42,341 bases of DNA from Rhodospirillaceae bacterium (lineage in GTDB: Bacteria > Pseudomonadota > Gammaproteobacteria > Steroidobacterales > Rariloculaceae). Every line of letters begins with the position of its first letter. Position 1 is the stretch's first letter. Below, piece after piece: positions 25,237-34,509 of the stretch. The DNA is taken from the NCBI GenBank assembly GCA_024638465.1, contig JAHEKF010000027.1, forward strand, positions 1-42,341, read 5' to 3'. The position numbers and the translations under genes are program-made. The notes below the pieces were generated by a model. It was not told where the DNA came from. It made no database searches and worked only from the letters and a program-made list of their open reading frames with translations.

Positions 25237-26409
25237 ATGAACATCATCCCGGAGATCGCCGCCAGAGAGGCGGACATCGTCGCCTGGCGTCACGCTATTC
25301 ACGCTCATCCCGAGCTAGCCTACGAGGAGCACAGAACGGCCGATCTCGTAGCGGAGCGCCTCAACGCATGGGGGCTCGATGTTCATCGCGGACTCGCTAC
25401 GACCGGCGTCGTAGGAACGATTGTCAATGGCGACGGGCCGGTCATTGGTCTTCGTGCCGACATGGATGCGCTGCCGATTCACGAAGCCAATGAATTCGAT
25501 TACAAATCGCGGCACGATGGCAAGATGCACGCCTGCGGGCACGATGGCCACACGGCCATGTTGCTGGGCGCGGCCCAGTATCTCGCTGAGTCGCGCGAGT
25601 TCGAAGGGACGATCCGTTTCATCTTTCAGCCAGCAGAGGAAGCCGCGCGTGGAGCTCGCGTCATGATGGACGAAGGGCTTTTCGAGATGTTCCCGGTTGA
25701 GGCCGTGTTTGGAATGCACAATTGGCCAGGGCTGGACATCGGGCGGTTCGCGATGCGACCCGGTCCGATGATGGCCTCTCTCGATTGTTTTGATATCACG
25801 ATTACGGGGCATGGGACGCATGGTGCGTTGCCGCATCATGGCGTCGATCCGGTTATGGTCGCGGCGCAGGTCGTCTCGGCCGTGCAGACGATCGTGAGCC
25901 GGAACGCCGATCCGCTACGAGCGGCGGTCATCAGCGTCACGAAGATTCATGGCGGCGACGCTCACAATATCATTCCGGGCGAGGTCACGCTGGGCGGGGG
26001 TATTCGCTGCTTCGAGAACGACATGCGTAGCCTGCTTAAGACGCGACTCGTCGAAGTCGTCGAAGGCGTCTGCGCCAGCCTCGGTGCCAGTGGTCAGGTC
26101 GAGTTCGGTACCGAATACCCGGCTGTGATCAATCGGTCGGAAGCGATCGCGCTGTCGGCGGAAGTGGCTACCGAAATTGTCGGTGCCGCTAACGTCGAAG
26201 CCGACTCGGATCCGGTACTGGGGTCGGAGGACTTTGCCTTCATGCTCGAAGAGATCCCCGGCTGCTACATATTCATCGGTAACGGTGCCGGAGAAGGAAA
26301 TTGTATGATTCACAACCCGGGCTATGACTTCAATGACGCCGCAGCGGTTGTGGGTGCTACTTACTGGGTCAGGCTCGCACAGGCCTACTTGAGTCGCCCG
26401 TTCGGTTGA
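25237..26409 (+). CDS. M20-family amidohydrolase (hippurate / indoleacetyl-amino-acid hydrolase type)
   Basis: 390 residues, the normal length. Metal ligands are C100 and H102 in MHACGHDGHT, E134 or E135 in FQPAEEAARGA, H161 in FGMHNWPG, and a late His in MIHNPGYDFND. The lid domain starts with ITGHGTHGALPHHGVDPV. These cytoplasmic enzymes hydrolyse N-acyl amino acids. The substrate range cannot be told from sequence. It lies 61 bases upstream of the acyltransferase gene, and the divergent TfpZ gene starts 129 bases to its left. Confidence 0.92.
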   Translation: MNIIPEIAAREADIVAWRHAIHAHPELAYEEHRTADLVAERLNAWGLDVHRGLATTGVVGTIVNGDGPVIGLRADMDALPIHEANEFDYKSRHDGKMHACGHDGHTAMLLGAAQYLAESREFEGTIRFIFQPAEEAARGARVMMDEGLFEMFPVEAVFGMHNWPGLDIGRFAMRPGPMMASLDCFDITITGHGTHGALPHHGVDPVMVAAQVVSAVQTIVSRNADPLRAAVISVTKIHGGDAHNIIPGEVTLGGGIRCFENDMRSLLKTRLVEVVEGVCASLGASGQVEFGTEYPAVINRSEAIALSAEVATEIVGAANVEADSDPVLGSEDFAFMLEEIPGCYIFIGNGAGEGNCMIHNPGYDFNDAAAVVGATYWVRLAQAYLSRPFG

Positions 26410-26470
26410 GAACATGTCGCCGGGCGCGTATCCTGCCCCGCTTTTCGTGACCACCTAAAGGAGTCGATCG

Positions 26471-27463
26471 GTGACCGATGCTGCACGCAAGATCTTCTTC
26501 ATTTTTCCCGGGCAGGGTTCGCAGTACCTTGGCATGGGCGCCGATCTCTCTGCCGAGTTCGCCGCCGCTCGCGAGATATTCGATCGGGCGAGCGACGTCG
26601 TGGGTTTCGATATGGCTCGCGTGTGTTTTGACGATCCCGACGGGCAGCTCGACCTTACCCATTTCACGCAGCCGGCGCTCGTCACGCATCAGATGGCCTG
26701 CCTCGAGGTGTTCCGCAGTCTCGTTAAAGGCGACCGAACGATCGTCCCGTCCTTGGCCGCCGGACACAGCCTTGGCGAATACACTGCGCTCGTCGCCGGC
26801 GGAGCACTGAGTTTCGAGGATGCGCTCAAGCTCGTAAAGCATCGCGGCGAACTCATGAACGAGTTCGGTGAGGGAAGCATGCTGGCGACAACGCTGGATC
26901 TGCCAACGGCCTCGGCGCTCGCTGCCAAGTACTACTGCGCGATTGGCGGCCGGAACCTGCCCGAGCAAACCGTTATCGCCGGCCGAGACAGCGATCTGGA
27001 CGCTGTCGAAGCCGACATGAAGGCGAACTATCCGCGAAAGCGGGCTTTTCCGTTGAAAACCGGTGGCGCATTCCATACCTATCTGATGGTTGATGCCGCG
27101 CAGCGGTTTCGGGAGATACTCGCGGGAGTCGAGTTCGGGGATCTCACCGTTGACGTCCTGTCGAACTACACCGGTGACTTGCACGAGTCCGACGCCGACG
27201 CAATTCGCTCCAGGCTGTTCTTCCAGCTCTTCAACCCGGTTCTGTGGTACGACTGTATGACAACCGCGCTCGATCTGTCGCCCGACACAATCGTCGAATT
27301 CGGCGGAGGAATCGGGAAAGGTGAGGGCGCTGCGCAGAAGCGCCCGAATCTGGAGACGATCGTCAAGAAGTCGCTCAAGACGACAGGCCGGGAAGCCAGT
27401 TATCTTGCCGCGATCAACGTCGCGACGATTCGCGAGGCAGCGGAATCGCTACTTGCCAACTAG
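26471..27463 (+). CDS. Stand-alone malonyl-CoA:ACP transacylase-like acyltransferase
   Basis: 330 residues from a GTG behind AAAGGAG. Acyltransferase motifs are PGQGSQYLGMG (13-23), the nucleophile S100 in GHSLGEY (98-104), R125 in VKHRGELM and H202 in GGAFHTYLM. Ordinary FabD has an NCPGQ-type segment before the third motif; here it reads RNLPEQTVIAG, so the protein is a divergent relative, closer to discrete polyketide-type acyltransferases. FabD catalyses transfer of malonyl from CoA to acyl carrier protein. No fabH, fabG or acpP is adjacent, so this is probably not the housekeeping copy. It lies 89 bases upstream of the PAPS-forming enzyme. Confidence 0.85.
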   Translation: MTDAARKIFFIFPGQGSQYLGMGADLSAEFAAAREIFDRASDVVGFDMARVCFDDPDGQLDLTHFTQPALVTHQMACLEVFRSLVKGDRTIVPSLAAGHSLGEYTALVAGGALSFEDALKLVKHRGELMNEFGEGSMLATTLDLPTASALAAKYYCAIGGRNLPEQTVIAGRDSDLDAVEADMKANYPRKRAFPLKTGGAFHTYLMVDAAQRFREILAGVEFGDLTVDVLSNYTGDLHESDADAIRSRLFFQLFNPVLWYDCMTTALDLSPDTIVEFGGGIGKGEGAAQKRPNLETIVKKSLKTTGREASYLAAINVATIREAAESLLAN

Positions 27464-27552
27464 TCGATATTTTCGACACTCACGCACGGCCATAATGGTC
27501 GATTGATCAAGCGGCTATTGGCCGCAACCAAGGAAGAATTTAGGGAGTCAGC

Positions 27553-29265
27553 ATGGGCGCGTTCAAGGAACCCCACGGAGGGGAACTGAAAATTCTGTAT
27601 CTCGAGGGGCAGGCCGCCGACGACGAGAAGGCCCATGCTCGGGATATCCCGTCGTGGGATCTGACGATGCGCCAGATGTGCGACATTGAAATGCTCCTGA
27701 ATGGCGCGTTTTCGCCTCTGGATGGCTTTCTCGAAGAGGAAGACTACAACGGTGTCGTCAAGGACATGCGTTTGTCGAGTGGAATACTCTGGCCCATGCC
27801 GATCACGCTGGACGTTTCCGAAGAATTCGCCGAGACAGTGAACGAAGCCGACAAGATCGCGCTGCGCGATCCCGAGGGAGTGCTGATTGCGACCTTGAAG
27901 ATTGGCAGCAAATACCGCCCGGACAAGAACGCGGAAGCGCTAGCTGTTTTCGGTTCGAACGATGAGGCGCATCCGGCCGTACACTATCTGAACAGCCAGG
28001 CAGGCGATGTCTATCTCGGCGGAAAACTCTGTGGCGTTGAGCCGCCCACTCACTACGACTTCAAGCATCTGCGTGATTCTCCATCGCAGATTCGAGCGCA
28101 GTTCGAGAAGCTCGGCTGGCGGCGAGTTGTGGCTTTCCAGACCCGCAACCCGATGCACAGAGCGCATCAGGAGCTGACGTTCAGAGCGGCAACGGAAGTT
28201 GAAGCGAATCTTCTGATTCACCCGGTTGTCGGAATGACGAAGCCGGGCGATGTCGATCACTTTACGCGTGTACGTTGCTACGAAAAGCTGCTGGACCACT
28301 ATCCCGAGCAGACGACGTCGGTAAGCCTGTTGCCGCTGGCGATGCGCATGGCCGGGCCTCGTGAGGCATTGTGGCACGCGCTGATCCGCAAGAACTACGG
28401 CTGCACCCACTTCATAGTCGGCCGCGACCATGCCGGGCCCGGGAACGATAGCAACGGTGAGCCGTTCTACGGGCCCTACGATGCGCAGGAGCTGATGAAT
28501 CAGTATACCGACGAGCTCGACATCACCATGGTTCCCTTCAAGAATATGGTCTATGTCGAAGATCGCGCGGAGTATCAACCTCAGGAAGAAGTTGCCGACG
28601 GCGCAAAGATTCTGCAGATCTCCGGTACGGAGCTCAGGCGCCGGCTACGCGAGGGCCTCGATATACCCGAGTGGTTCTCCTATCCGGAGGTCATCGCGGA
28701 ACTGCGCAAGACGCATCCGCCCAGGGCGCGTCAGGGATTCACCGTATTCTTCACAGGGCTTTCGGGATCCGGGAAATCTACGATCGCGAACGCTCTCATG
28801 GTGAAACTCATGGAACTCGGTGGTCGTCAGGTTACGCTGCTCGACGGTGACGTCGTCCGCAAGAATTTGTCGAGCGAGCTCGGTTTCTCCAAAGAGCACC
28901 GGGATCTCAATATTCTTCGAATCGGCTACGTCGCGAGCGAAATAACGAAGAACGGTGGCGTTGCCATTTGCGCTCCTATTGCCCCTTATGCGTCGACTCG
29001 CAAATCGGTACGCGATCTCATCGGTGGGGTCGGAGGTTTCGTCGAGGTGCATGTCGCTACGCCGATCGAGGTGTGTGAATCTCGTGATAGAAAAGGGCTG
29101 TATGCGAAAGCTCGTGCGGGTCTGATCAAGGGATTTACCGGAATCGACGACCCGTATGAGGAGCCCGCCGACCCTGAGATGCGGATCGATACGACCGAGC
29201 TGACTCCCGATCTGGCTGCACACCGCATTATCATCAAGCTCGAGCAGCTAGGCTTTATCCGCTAG
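27553..29265 (+). CDS. sat/cysC: Bifunctional ATP sulfurylase / APS kinase
   Basis: 570 residues. Residues 1 to about 390 are the homo-oligomeric (Sat-type) ATP sulfurylase: FQTRNPMHRAHQE near 195-207 carries the QTRNP and HRAH motifs, and PVVGMTKPGDVD follows. Residues about 395-570 are APS kinase, with the P-loop GLSGSGKS (about 402-409), LDGDVVRKNL and IAPIAPYASTRK. The enzyme makes APS and then PAPS from sulfate and two ATP in the cytoplasm. This fusion order occurs in many bacteria. It would feed either sulfite formation or sulfation. A PAPS/APS reductase gene (cysH) is not in the window; sulfite reductase lies at 38.6 kb. Confidence 0.95.
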   Translation: MGAFKEPHGGELKILYLEGQAADDEKAHARDIPSWDLTMRQMCDIEMLLNGAFSPLDGFLEEEDYNGVVKDMRLSSGILWPMPITLDVSEEFAETVNEADKIALRDPEGVLIATLKIGSKYRPDKNAEALAVFGSNDEAHPAVHYLNSQAGDVYLGGKLCGVEPPTHYDFKHLRDSPSQIRAQFEKLGWRRVVAFQTRNPMHRAHQELTFRAATEVEANLLIHPVVGMTKPGDVDHFTRVRCYEKLLDHYPEQTTSVSLLPLAMRMAGPREALWHALIRKNYGCTHFIVGRDHAGPGNDSNGEPFYGPYDAQELMNQYTDELDITMVPFKNMVYVEDRAEYQPQEEVADGAKILQISGTELRRRLREGLDIPEWFSYPEVIAELRKTHPPRARQGFTVFFTGLSGSGKSTIANALMVKLMELGGRQVTLLDGDVVRKNLSSELGFSKEHRDLNILRIGYVASEITKNGGVAICAPIAPYASTRKSVRDLIGGVGGFVEVHVATPIEVCESRDRKGLYAKARAGLIKGFTGIDDPYEEPADPEMRIDTTELTPDLAAHRIIIKLEQLGFIR

Positions 29266-29303
29266 CGGCTACGGCGCGTTCGATTTGCTGCTGCCGGTGG
29301 CTT

Positions 29304-30407
29304 TTGCCGCCGATGCTTAATGCTTGGGTCTCTGCGCGGAAACGCGTACAGTCGGGCTTGTTGATACCGGAGCGACCCATCGATAGCACATCGAAACCCG
29401 GCGCGACCGCATTAGTCTCGGCGGCCGCTGCAGTCGTCGTCATCTACGGCATGCAGCAGGCGAGCACCATCCTCGTGCCGATTCTCGTGGCAGCCTTCCT
29501 CTCAATCATTTTTTCTCCATTCATGCGCTGGATGCGCTCCGTGCATGTTCCGTTAGGCGTCGCTGTCGCAATAGTCGTGCTCGCGATCATCGGCGTTCTC
29601 GTCCTGGCGGGCAGATTCGTCGGCGCTCAGATTGGGGAGTTTACTGAACGCTTGCCTTTCTACAATCAGCAAATCAACGAAATGCTGACAGCGGTCGCAA
29701 CACGCTTTGGCCAGGAATTATCGATTCCGGAGCTGCTCGCACAGATTCAGCCGACCTCGCCGATGGGTCTCGTAGCGAATCTTTTTGCCGGGCTGCAGGG
29801 TCTATTCGCCTACTTTTTTCTGATCATTTTTTCGGTCATCTTCATGCTTCTCGAGGCTTCGAGTTTCCCGGCAAAGTTAAATCTCGTGTTGAAGTCTACA
29901 GAAGGCGATCCCGCATTCTTCATGCGGTTTACTGATGGGCTGCAGCGCTACCTCGGCATAAAGACCATTGTCAGTCTGGTTACGGGCAGCGCGGCTGGCG
30001 TTTTCTGCGCCATTGTTGGCCTGGATTTCCCGCTTCTTTGGGGTGTACTCGCTTTCATGCTTAATTACGTTCCAAGTATCGGATCGCTGATCGCAGCAAT
30101 TCCACCCATTTTGCTCGCGCTCGTACAGCTGGGACCAACGCATGCCGTGATCATCGCCGTGGGGTATTTCGCGATCAACATCGCGATTGGCGGGATTATC
30201 GAACCGCGTGTCATGGGGCGTGGCCTGGGTCTCTCTACTCTGGTTGTGTTTCTTTCTTTGGTGTTCTGGGGATGGGTGTTCGGGATCGTCGGCGCGTTAC
30301 TGTCGGTGCCATTGACGATGACGCTCAAGATCGCTCTGGAATCGAGCGACCGCACCTCATCTATTGCGGTTCTGCTCGGTGCGGCGGAGCGCGTAAAAGC
30401 CGGATAA
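29304..30407 (+). CDS. AI-2E-family (PerM-like) membrane protein
   Basis: 367 residues; the TTG at 29304 is the start listed, but an ATG at 29313 (MLNAW) is equally likely. Around eight hydrophobic segments are visible. Typical family features are ILVPILVAAFLSIIFSPFMRWM near the N-terminus, a periplasmic amphipathic loop (GEFTERLPFYNQQINEML), GLDFPLLWGVLAFMLNYVP, IGSLIAAIPPILLA and a late GFGIIEPRVMGRGLGLS-like segment (here GGIIEPRVMGRGLG). Members have been linked to autoinducer-2 or sodium export, but most are of unknown function. Transcribed in line with the sulfur gene, 38 bases after it. Confidence 0.88.
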   Translation: MPPMLNAWVSARKRVQSGLLIPERPIDSTSKPGATALVSAAAAVVVIYGMQQASTILVPILVAAFLSIIFSPFMRWMRSVHVPLGVAVAIVVLAIIGVLVLAGRFVGAQIGEFTERLPFYNQQINEMLTAVATRFGQELSIPELLAQIQPTSPMGLVANLFAGLQGLFAYFFLIIFSVIFMLLEASSFPAKLNLVLKSTEGDPAFFMRFTDGLQRYLGIKTIVSLVTGSAAGVFCAIVGLDFPLLWGVLAFMLNYVPSIGSLIAAIPPILLALVQLGPTHAVIIAVGYFAINIAIGGIIEPRVMGRGLGLSTLVVFLSLVFWGWVFGIVGALLSVPLTMTLKIALESSDRTSSIAVLLGAAERVKAG

Positions 30408-30411
30408 CTCG

Positions 30412-33141
30412 CTAATGTCTTGAAATGCGGGCACGAGCAATCGCCGCGCTTCCGATCAGTAACAGCAACATCCATCCGGCGGATCCACCACCACCGCCCC
30501 CGCCAGTGCGAGGTGCAACGGATACGGATCTTGTAGTTTGCGCCTCGTTTCCGGACCGATCCGTGACGCTATATGAAACGGTATAAGATCCAACGACGGC
30601 CGTATCGACGATCCCGCGGACCTGAATTGCATCGGTGAGGTCTCCGTCGATATTGTCTGACGCTGTGCTGCCCGGGTCGATAAATTCGTCTCCGGCGTCG
30701 ACGGACATGGATTGCAAACCGAACAGGGTGAGCACGGGCGGCGTTCTGTCACCGAGGCCGAGTCTTCCAAGGCCGTCGTTTGCGAGTATTTCCACCGCGT
30801 CGGATCCAAGCCTCGCCAGAATCAGATCTAGAGATGAGTCGCCATTGACGTCCACAAGTCGGCCGCGATGTGCACCCAGACTCAGAATGTGCTCATCGGC
30901 CAGAACATAGTCGCCCGAACCGTTGCCGAAAAAGACCTGATGCACGCCGGTACCGTTCAATGAAACGAGATCCGGGATGCTGTCCTGGTTCAGATCGCCC
31001 AGCTGCAGTAAGTTGGTCGGCGTCGCGCCGACAACAGCCCACTCGGCAAATTCCCCATTCAGCAGATTTCGTAAGATTCGATTCTGCGGAACACTAAAAT
31101 CGGCACCGTCGATCGCAACCATCAGGTCGAGCACGCCGTCCGTGTCGACGTCACCCAGCGAGATGCTTGCGACGCTACCGAGATTCAGGATCGATTCCGA
31201 GAAACTCGAGCCATTATCTGAATTGAATAGAATGTGAACTCGTCGTGTGTCGTTTTCGGTGACGACGATATCGATCGAGTTGTCGCCATTCAGATCGCCG
31301 ATAGCGAGCGCGCGGCCTTGCACAAAGTGAATCATCGTGAACTCGGCGCTACCGGAACCGATATTTCTAAGCGATCCCGTACCATAGCTTCCCGTCACGA
31401 TCAGCTCTTCCATGCCGTCAAGATCGAGATCGGCCGCTTCGATTCCAAACGTTGAGCTAGTTGGGAGGTCAACACTGGTCGGAAACGCTCCCGAGCCGTC
31501 GTTAAGAAAGATTCTGTCGATCGCGTCGGCCGCGTCGGAACTTCCCGCTATCGCGATATCGCTCGCGCCATCGGCATTCCAGTCTACGATCGCGATAGAA
31601 CCGCCGCCGCTGCCAGGACCGAGATCGATTCCGGGAGCCACAAACTCCCGGTTACCGCTATTAAAGAACAACGTTGTCGTTTCGGCGGTGACTACGAGAT
31701 CGACGTGGCCGTCGCCATTCAGATCGGTCGCCGCGAGGTCAGTTGCCGCTGCAGATAAAGTCTGCGCGGGCCCGTCGCTGAAGCTGGCGGCCAGATTCAG
31801 GCTCAGTCCGGCTGCATTGTTCTCGGAAATCGGATCGTCCGCTGTTACTACGGCGCGAATATTGCTGTCGCCAGGCGCGGTATGCGTGCTGTGAACAGAG
31901 ATAGTTGCGATCTCGTTGGCCGGAATGTTCGCCAGTACGCATTCGACAACAGGTTGGGTGGTTGAATTATTTATAATTTCGCAGTTCTGAGCGATTTCGA
32001 GCAGCAACGGATCCGCGCTCGAGAACCAGTCAGCTTTGAGTAGCCCCTCTCGCAAATCGCCCGGACCCAGATTCCGGATCTCGATTTCCCACTCTGGGGA
32101 ATCGCGGAACGTAACGACGTTAGGATTGACTTTAACGTCAATCGCAATATCGGCGCGTCGCGCCGATATCGTCAAAGAGAATGCGAGCAGTGCACTGGCA
32201 CCCGAAGAATCCTCAGCAGAAACGACGACTTCGTAGGGAATATCGATAGCATCAGAGAGCTGGGGCGTACCCGATAAAATTCCGGAATTCGTGTTCACGG
32301 TCAGGCTTCCGCTCGGCGGTAGTCCGGACGCGGCGAATCTCAGGTTGTCCCCGGAATCGATATCGCCGAAGTGATCGGCTAGTCGCAGCTCGAAGTACTC
32401 GCCTTCTGAAGTGTCCTGATCGTCAATCGGCGCTACGACGAACGGAGCATCGTTGCGCGGCCGGACCGTCACGTCGAGCGTGAATGAGGGGCTGTTGGCC
32501 TGGCCATCGTTGACAATTACGGGGACCTCCAGCGGGCCGTTGTAGTTTCGTCTAGGTGTGATCGAAGCTTCTGATACGGAATAGTTCGCGCCGCCTGACA
32601 CCGTGAGCGTGAAATCCTTCGGATACTTGCTGTCGGGGTCCTCCACGATCAAGTCATCCAGATCGATCGTCAGGCTCCGGTCCTCGTCCACGCTGAGTGC
32701 TTTCTGGCCGGTGATCAGTGGCGGTTGCGGCGGTTGCGGCGGCGGGTCCGTGACCTCGATTTCGACTTCGACGACTCGGGAGAATCCGGTCCCGTCGAAC
32801 GCGCGATAGCGGAAGTCATCATCGTCACCCTTGCCGCCATGCACGTAGATAAACGTTCCATCCGGATTGAGCGTCAGACTTCCCTTATCGACGTCGCGAT
32901 CCAGGACAGCGACGAGCCGATCTCGTTCGATATCGAAATCATTCGCGAGCACGCTGTCGGCTCCGGAAACGAGTACCGTGGCAGTTCCACCCTCTGGTAC
33001 CGAGATCTGATCCGGAAAGGCGAACGGCGGCCAGCCGCTGGCAATCGCCGAACTGCTGAGCGCCAGCAATACCAGCACGGCGACACGCGCACGAGGAATA
33101 CGTAATTCGCGGAAGGACCTGAAAGACCTGCTTTCTTGCAT
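30412..33141 (-). CDS. Large secreted FG-GAP/cadherin-like protein with GlyGly-CTERM sorting tail
   Basis: 909 residues. A signal segment spans about 19-35. Domains in order: a VCBS/cadherin-like domain (VLANDFDIERD...NPDGTFIYVHGG), a further Ig-like domain, a dystroglycan-type cadherin domain (NDAPFVVAPIDDQDTSEGE...GILSGTPQ), a region of CARDB/DUF11-like type, then seven FG-GAP/VCBS repeats with calcium-binding D-x-N/D-x-D-x3-DL loops (LNGDGHVDL, WNADGASDI, LDLDGMEEL, LNGDNSIDI, VDTDGVLDL, LNQDSIPDL, VNGDSSLDL). A DUF5011 domain follows (TLFGLQSMSVDAGDEFIDPG, SDNIDGDLT). The tail is a glycine run, a hydrophobic helix and basic residues (ARARISRH): a GlyGly-CTERM signal cut by rhombosortase. 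Likely surface-attached or released; ligand unknown. Confidence 0.9.
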   Translation of the reverse strand: MQESRSFRSFRELRIPRARVAVLVLLALSSSAIASGWPPFAFPDQISVPEGGTATVLVSGADSVLANDFDIERDRLVAVLDRDVDKGSLTLNPDGTFIYVHGGKGDDDDFRYRAFDGTGFSRVVEVEIEVTDPPPQPPQPPLITGQKALSVDEDRSLTIDLDDLIVEDPDSKYPKDFTLTVSGGANYSVSEASITPRRNYNGPLEVPVIVNDGQANSPSFTLDVTVRPRNDAPFVVAPIDDQDTSEGEYFELRLADHFGDIDSGDNLRFAASGLPPSGSLTVNTNSGILSGTPQLSDAIDIPYEVVVSAEDSSGASALLAFSLTISARRADIAIDVKVNPNVVTFRDSPEWEIEIRNLGPGDLREGLLKADWFSSADPLLLEIAQNCEIINNSTTQPVVECVLANIPANEIATISVHSTHTAPGDSNIRAVVTADDPISENNAAGLSLNLAASFSDGPAQTLSAAATDLAATDLNGDGHVDLVVTAETTTLFFNSGNREFVAPGIDLGPGSGGGSIAIVDWNADGASDIAIAGSSDAADAIDRIFLNDGSGAFPTSVDLPTSSTFGIEAADLDLDGMEELIVTGSYGTGSLRNIGSGSAEFTMIHFVQGRALAIGDLNGDNSIDIVVTENDTRRVHILFNSDNGSSFSESILNLGSVASISLGDVDTDGVLDLMVAIDGADFSVPQNRILRNLLNGEFAEWAVVGATPTNLLQLGDLNQDSIPDLVSLNGTGVHQVFFGNGSGDYVLADEHILSLGAHRGRLVDVNGDSSLDLILARLGSDAVEILANDGLGRLGLGDRTPPVLTLFGLQSMSVDAGDEFIDPGSTASDNIDGDLTDAIQVRGIVDTAVVGSYTVSYSVTDRSGNEAQTTRSVSVAPRTGGGGGGGSAGWMLLLLIGSAAIARARISRH

Positions 33142-33298
33142 AGCGCCGGGAGGGTACTTATCCCACTCTTCTTATTCTGAGCTTATTCTGACTTTCGAAG
33201 TTTTACCGATATTCGAGAGGAGCGCAATCCCTATAATAATCAGACAATTATGAAATTTTTATTATGTCAAGGTTTATAAGCATTTCAGGAGTTCTTCG

Positions 33299-33367
33299 AT
33301 GGGTGCCAGATATGCTTCCTGCACGACTGAGAACCCGTGTGTTGTACCGCTTACGCGCATAAATTAG
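33299..33367 (+). CDS. Possible 22-residue peptide
   Basis: An ATG at 33299 has AGGAG seven bases before it (33287-33291), the best ribosome site in this region. The frame encodes 22 residues (MGARYASC start, VPLTRIN end) and stops at 33367, 31 bases before the next ORF's start. A TATAAT hexamer at 33232-33237 could be its promoter, though no -35 partner is clear. It may be a leader peptide for the next gene, or not translated at all. Confidence 0.25.
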   Translation: MGARYASCTTENPCVVPLTRIN

Positions 33368-33398
33368 ATTGTTCGGGCTACCCTGGTCTGTGAGTAGA

Positions 33399-33623
33399 AT
33401 GAGTCTGAAAGACGAAGTTGAACGGCTGTTGCCGGGTTGGAAGCGCTGGTATCCGAACCTCTTCGACGCTGCGACCGATCTGGGCCTGATACGCGCTCGT
33501 GTCTGTTCGCCTGACAGCCTTCTGTTGACGAAACGACACTCGAAAATACGCACGGCGGCCGAAGAAGCCCATCGCGAGAAATGGGGCGGAAAAGCCGAAG
33601 ACAAAAATAGCCGCAGCCGGTGA
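33399..33623 (+). CDS. Small hypothetical protein
   Basis: 74 residues from the ATG at 33399. It begins MSLKDEVERLLPGWKRWYPN and ends in a very basic, Glu- and Lys-rich tail (HREKWGGKAEDKN). No membrane segment, no cysteines other than one, and no recognised family. A weak ribosome site makes the start uncertain. It stands 68 bases before the SDR gene. Confidence 0.4.
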   Translation: MSLKDEVERLLPGWKRWYPNLFDAATDLGLIRARVCSPDSLLLTKRHSKIRTAAEEAHREKWGGKAEDKNSRSR

Positions 33624-33691
33624 GGTAGCACTGCAAGGTCCGCGGGTTCTCCGCTCGTATTTATTTTTTCTTTATACCGAAGGATCGAATC

Positions 33692-34354
33692 ATGGCGAAA
33701 GTAGTCGTCACCGGCGCCAATCGTGGTATCGGACTCGAATTGGTCAAGCAGCTGTCTGCAAGAGGCGATGCAATCGCGGCCGTGTGCCGGAAATCTTCGC
33801 CCGAGCTCGATGAGTTGGGCGTTGAGGTCTTTGCTGGAGTCGACGTAGGTGACGACGGCTCAGTCGCCTCACTATCAGATCGACTCTCGGGCGAGCCTGT
33901 CGACATGCTGATCAACAACGCCGGCATACTGACATCCGAAAGTATTACCGACCTGAACTGGGATCGAATGCGGCGGCAGTTTGAGATCAACACGCTGGGA
34001 CCGCTTCGGGTAAGTGTCGCTCTGCTGCCGCGCATTGCTGATAACGGCAAGATCGGCATTCTGACGAGTCGCGTTGGCTCAATGGAGGACAATTCTTCCG
34101 GAGGAATGTACGGCTACCGGATCTCGAAAGCCGCGGCCAACATGGCGGGCGTTAATCTCGCGCACGACCTCAGGTCTCGGGGTATCGCGGTGTTCCTGCT
34201 ACATCCGGGCTACGTTCGCACGGGCATGACCGGCGGTCAGGGGTTCACCGATGCCGATGAGGCGGCCCGCGGGATAGTCGAAAGGATGGACACACTTACG
34301 CTGGCAGAAACGGGAACCTTCTGGCACGCCAACGGAGAAGCGCTGCCCTGGTAG
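33692..34354 (+). CDS. Short-chain dehydrogenase/reductase, C-factor (CsgA)-like
   Basis: 220 residues, full length for a short SDR. The cofactor motif is VVVTGANRGIGLELV (3-17), the structural NNAG is in MLINNAGILTSES, the catalytic Ser is in LTSRVGSM and Tyr-x3-Lys is in YGYRISKAAANM. An LHPGYVRTGMTG segment follows. The TGANRGIG plus RVGS pattern is that of C-factor-type SDRs, which use NAD(P); their substrates are unclear. Cytoplasmic. Not clearly in an operon. Confidence 0.88.
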   Translation: MAKVVVTGANRGIGLELVKQLSARGDAIAAVCRKSSPELDELGVEVFAGVDVGDDGSVASLSDRLSGEPVDMLINNAGILTSESITDLNWDRMRRQFEINTLGPLRVSVALLPRIADNGKIGILTSRVGSMEDNSSGGMYGYRISKAAANMAGVNLAHDLRSRGIAVFLLHPGYVRTGMTGGQGFTDADEAARGIVERMDTLTLAETGTFWHANGEALPW

Positions 34355-34377
34355 CCGGAACTGCTCGAAGCAGACGA

Positions 34378-34394
34378 CGCGTTTCGAAAACGCG
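34378..34394. other. Perfect seven-base inverted repeat after the SDR gene
   Basis: CGCGTTT (34378-34384) and AAACGCG (34388-34394) form a hairpin with a three-base loop, 23 bases after the SDR stop. There is no T run directly after it, so it may be a factor-assisted terminator or a binding site near the PilZ gene promoter. Confidence 0.35.
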
Positions 34395-34509
34395 CTAACC
34401 ATACAGAATACAATAATTTTTGCCGCTATTCTGAGAATTCGCACCGAGAAATTCCCCTCAAAATAATCGTCAGGAGGTCGATAAATATAGACGATGGGAG
34501 GAGTTTGCA

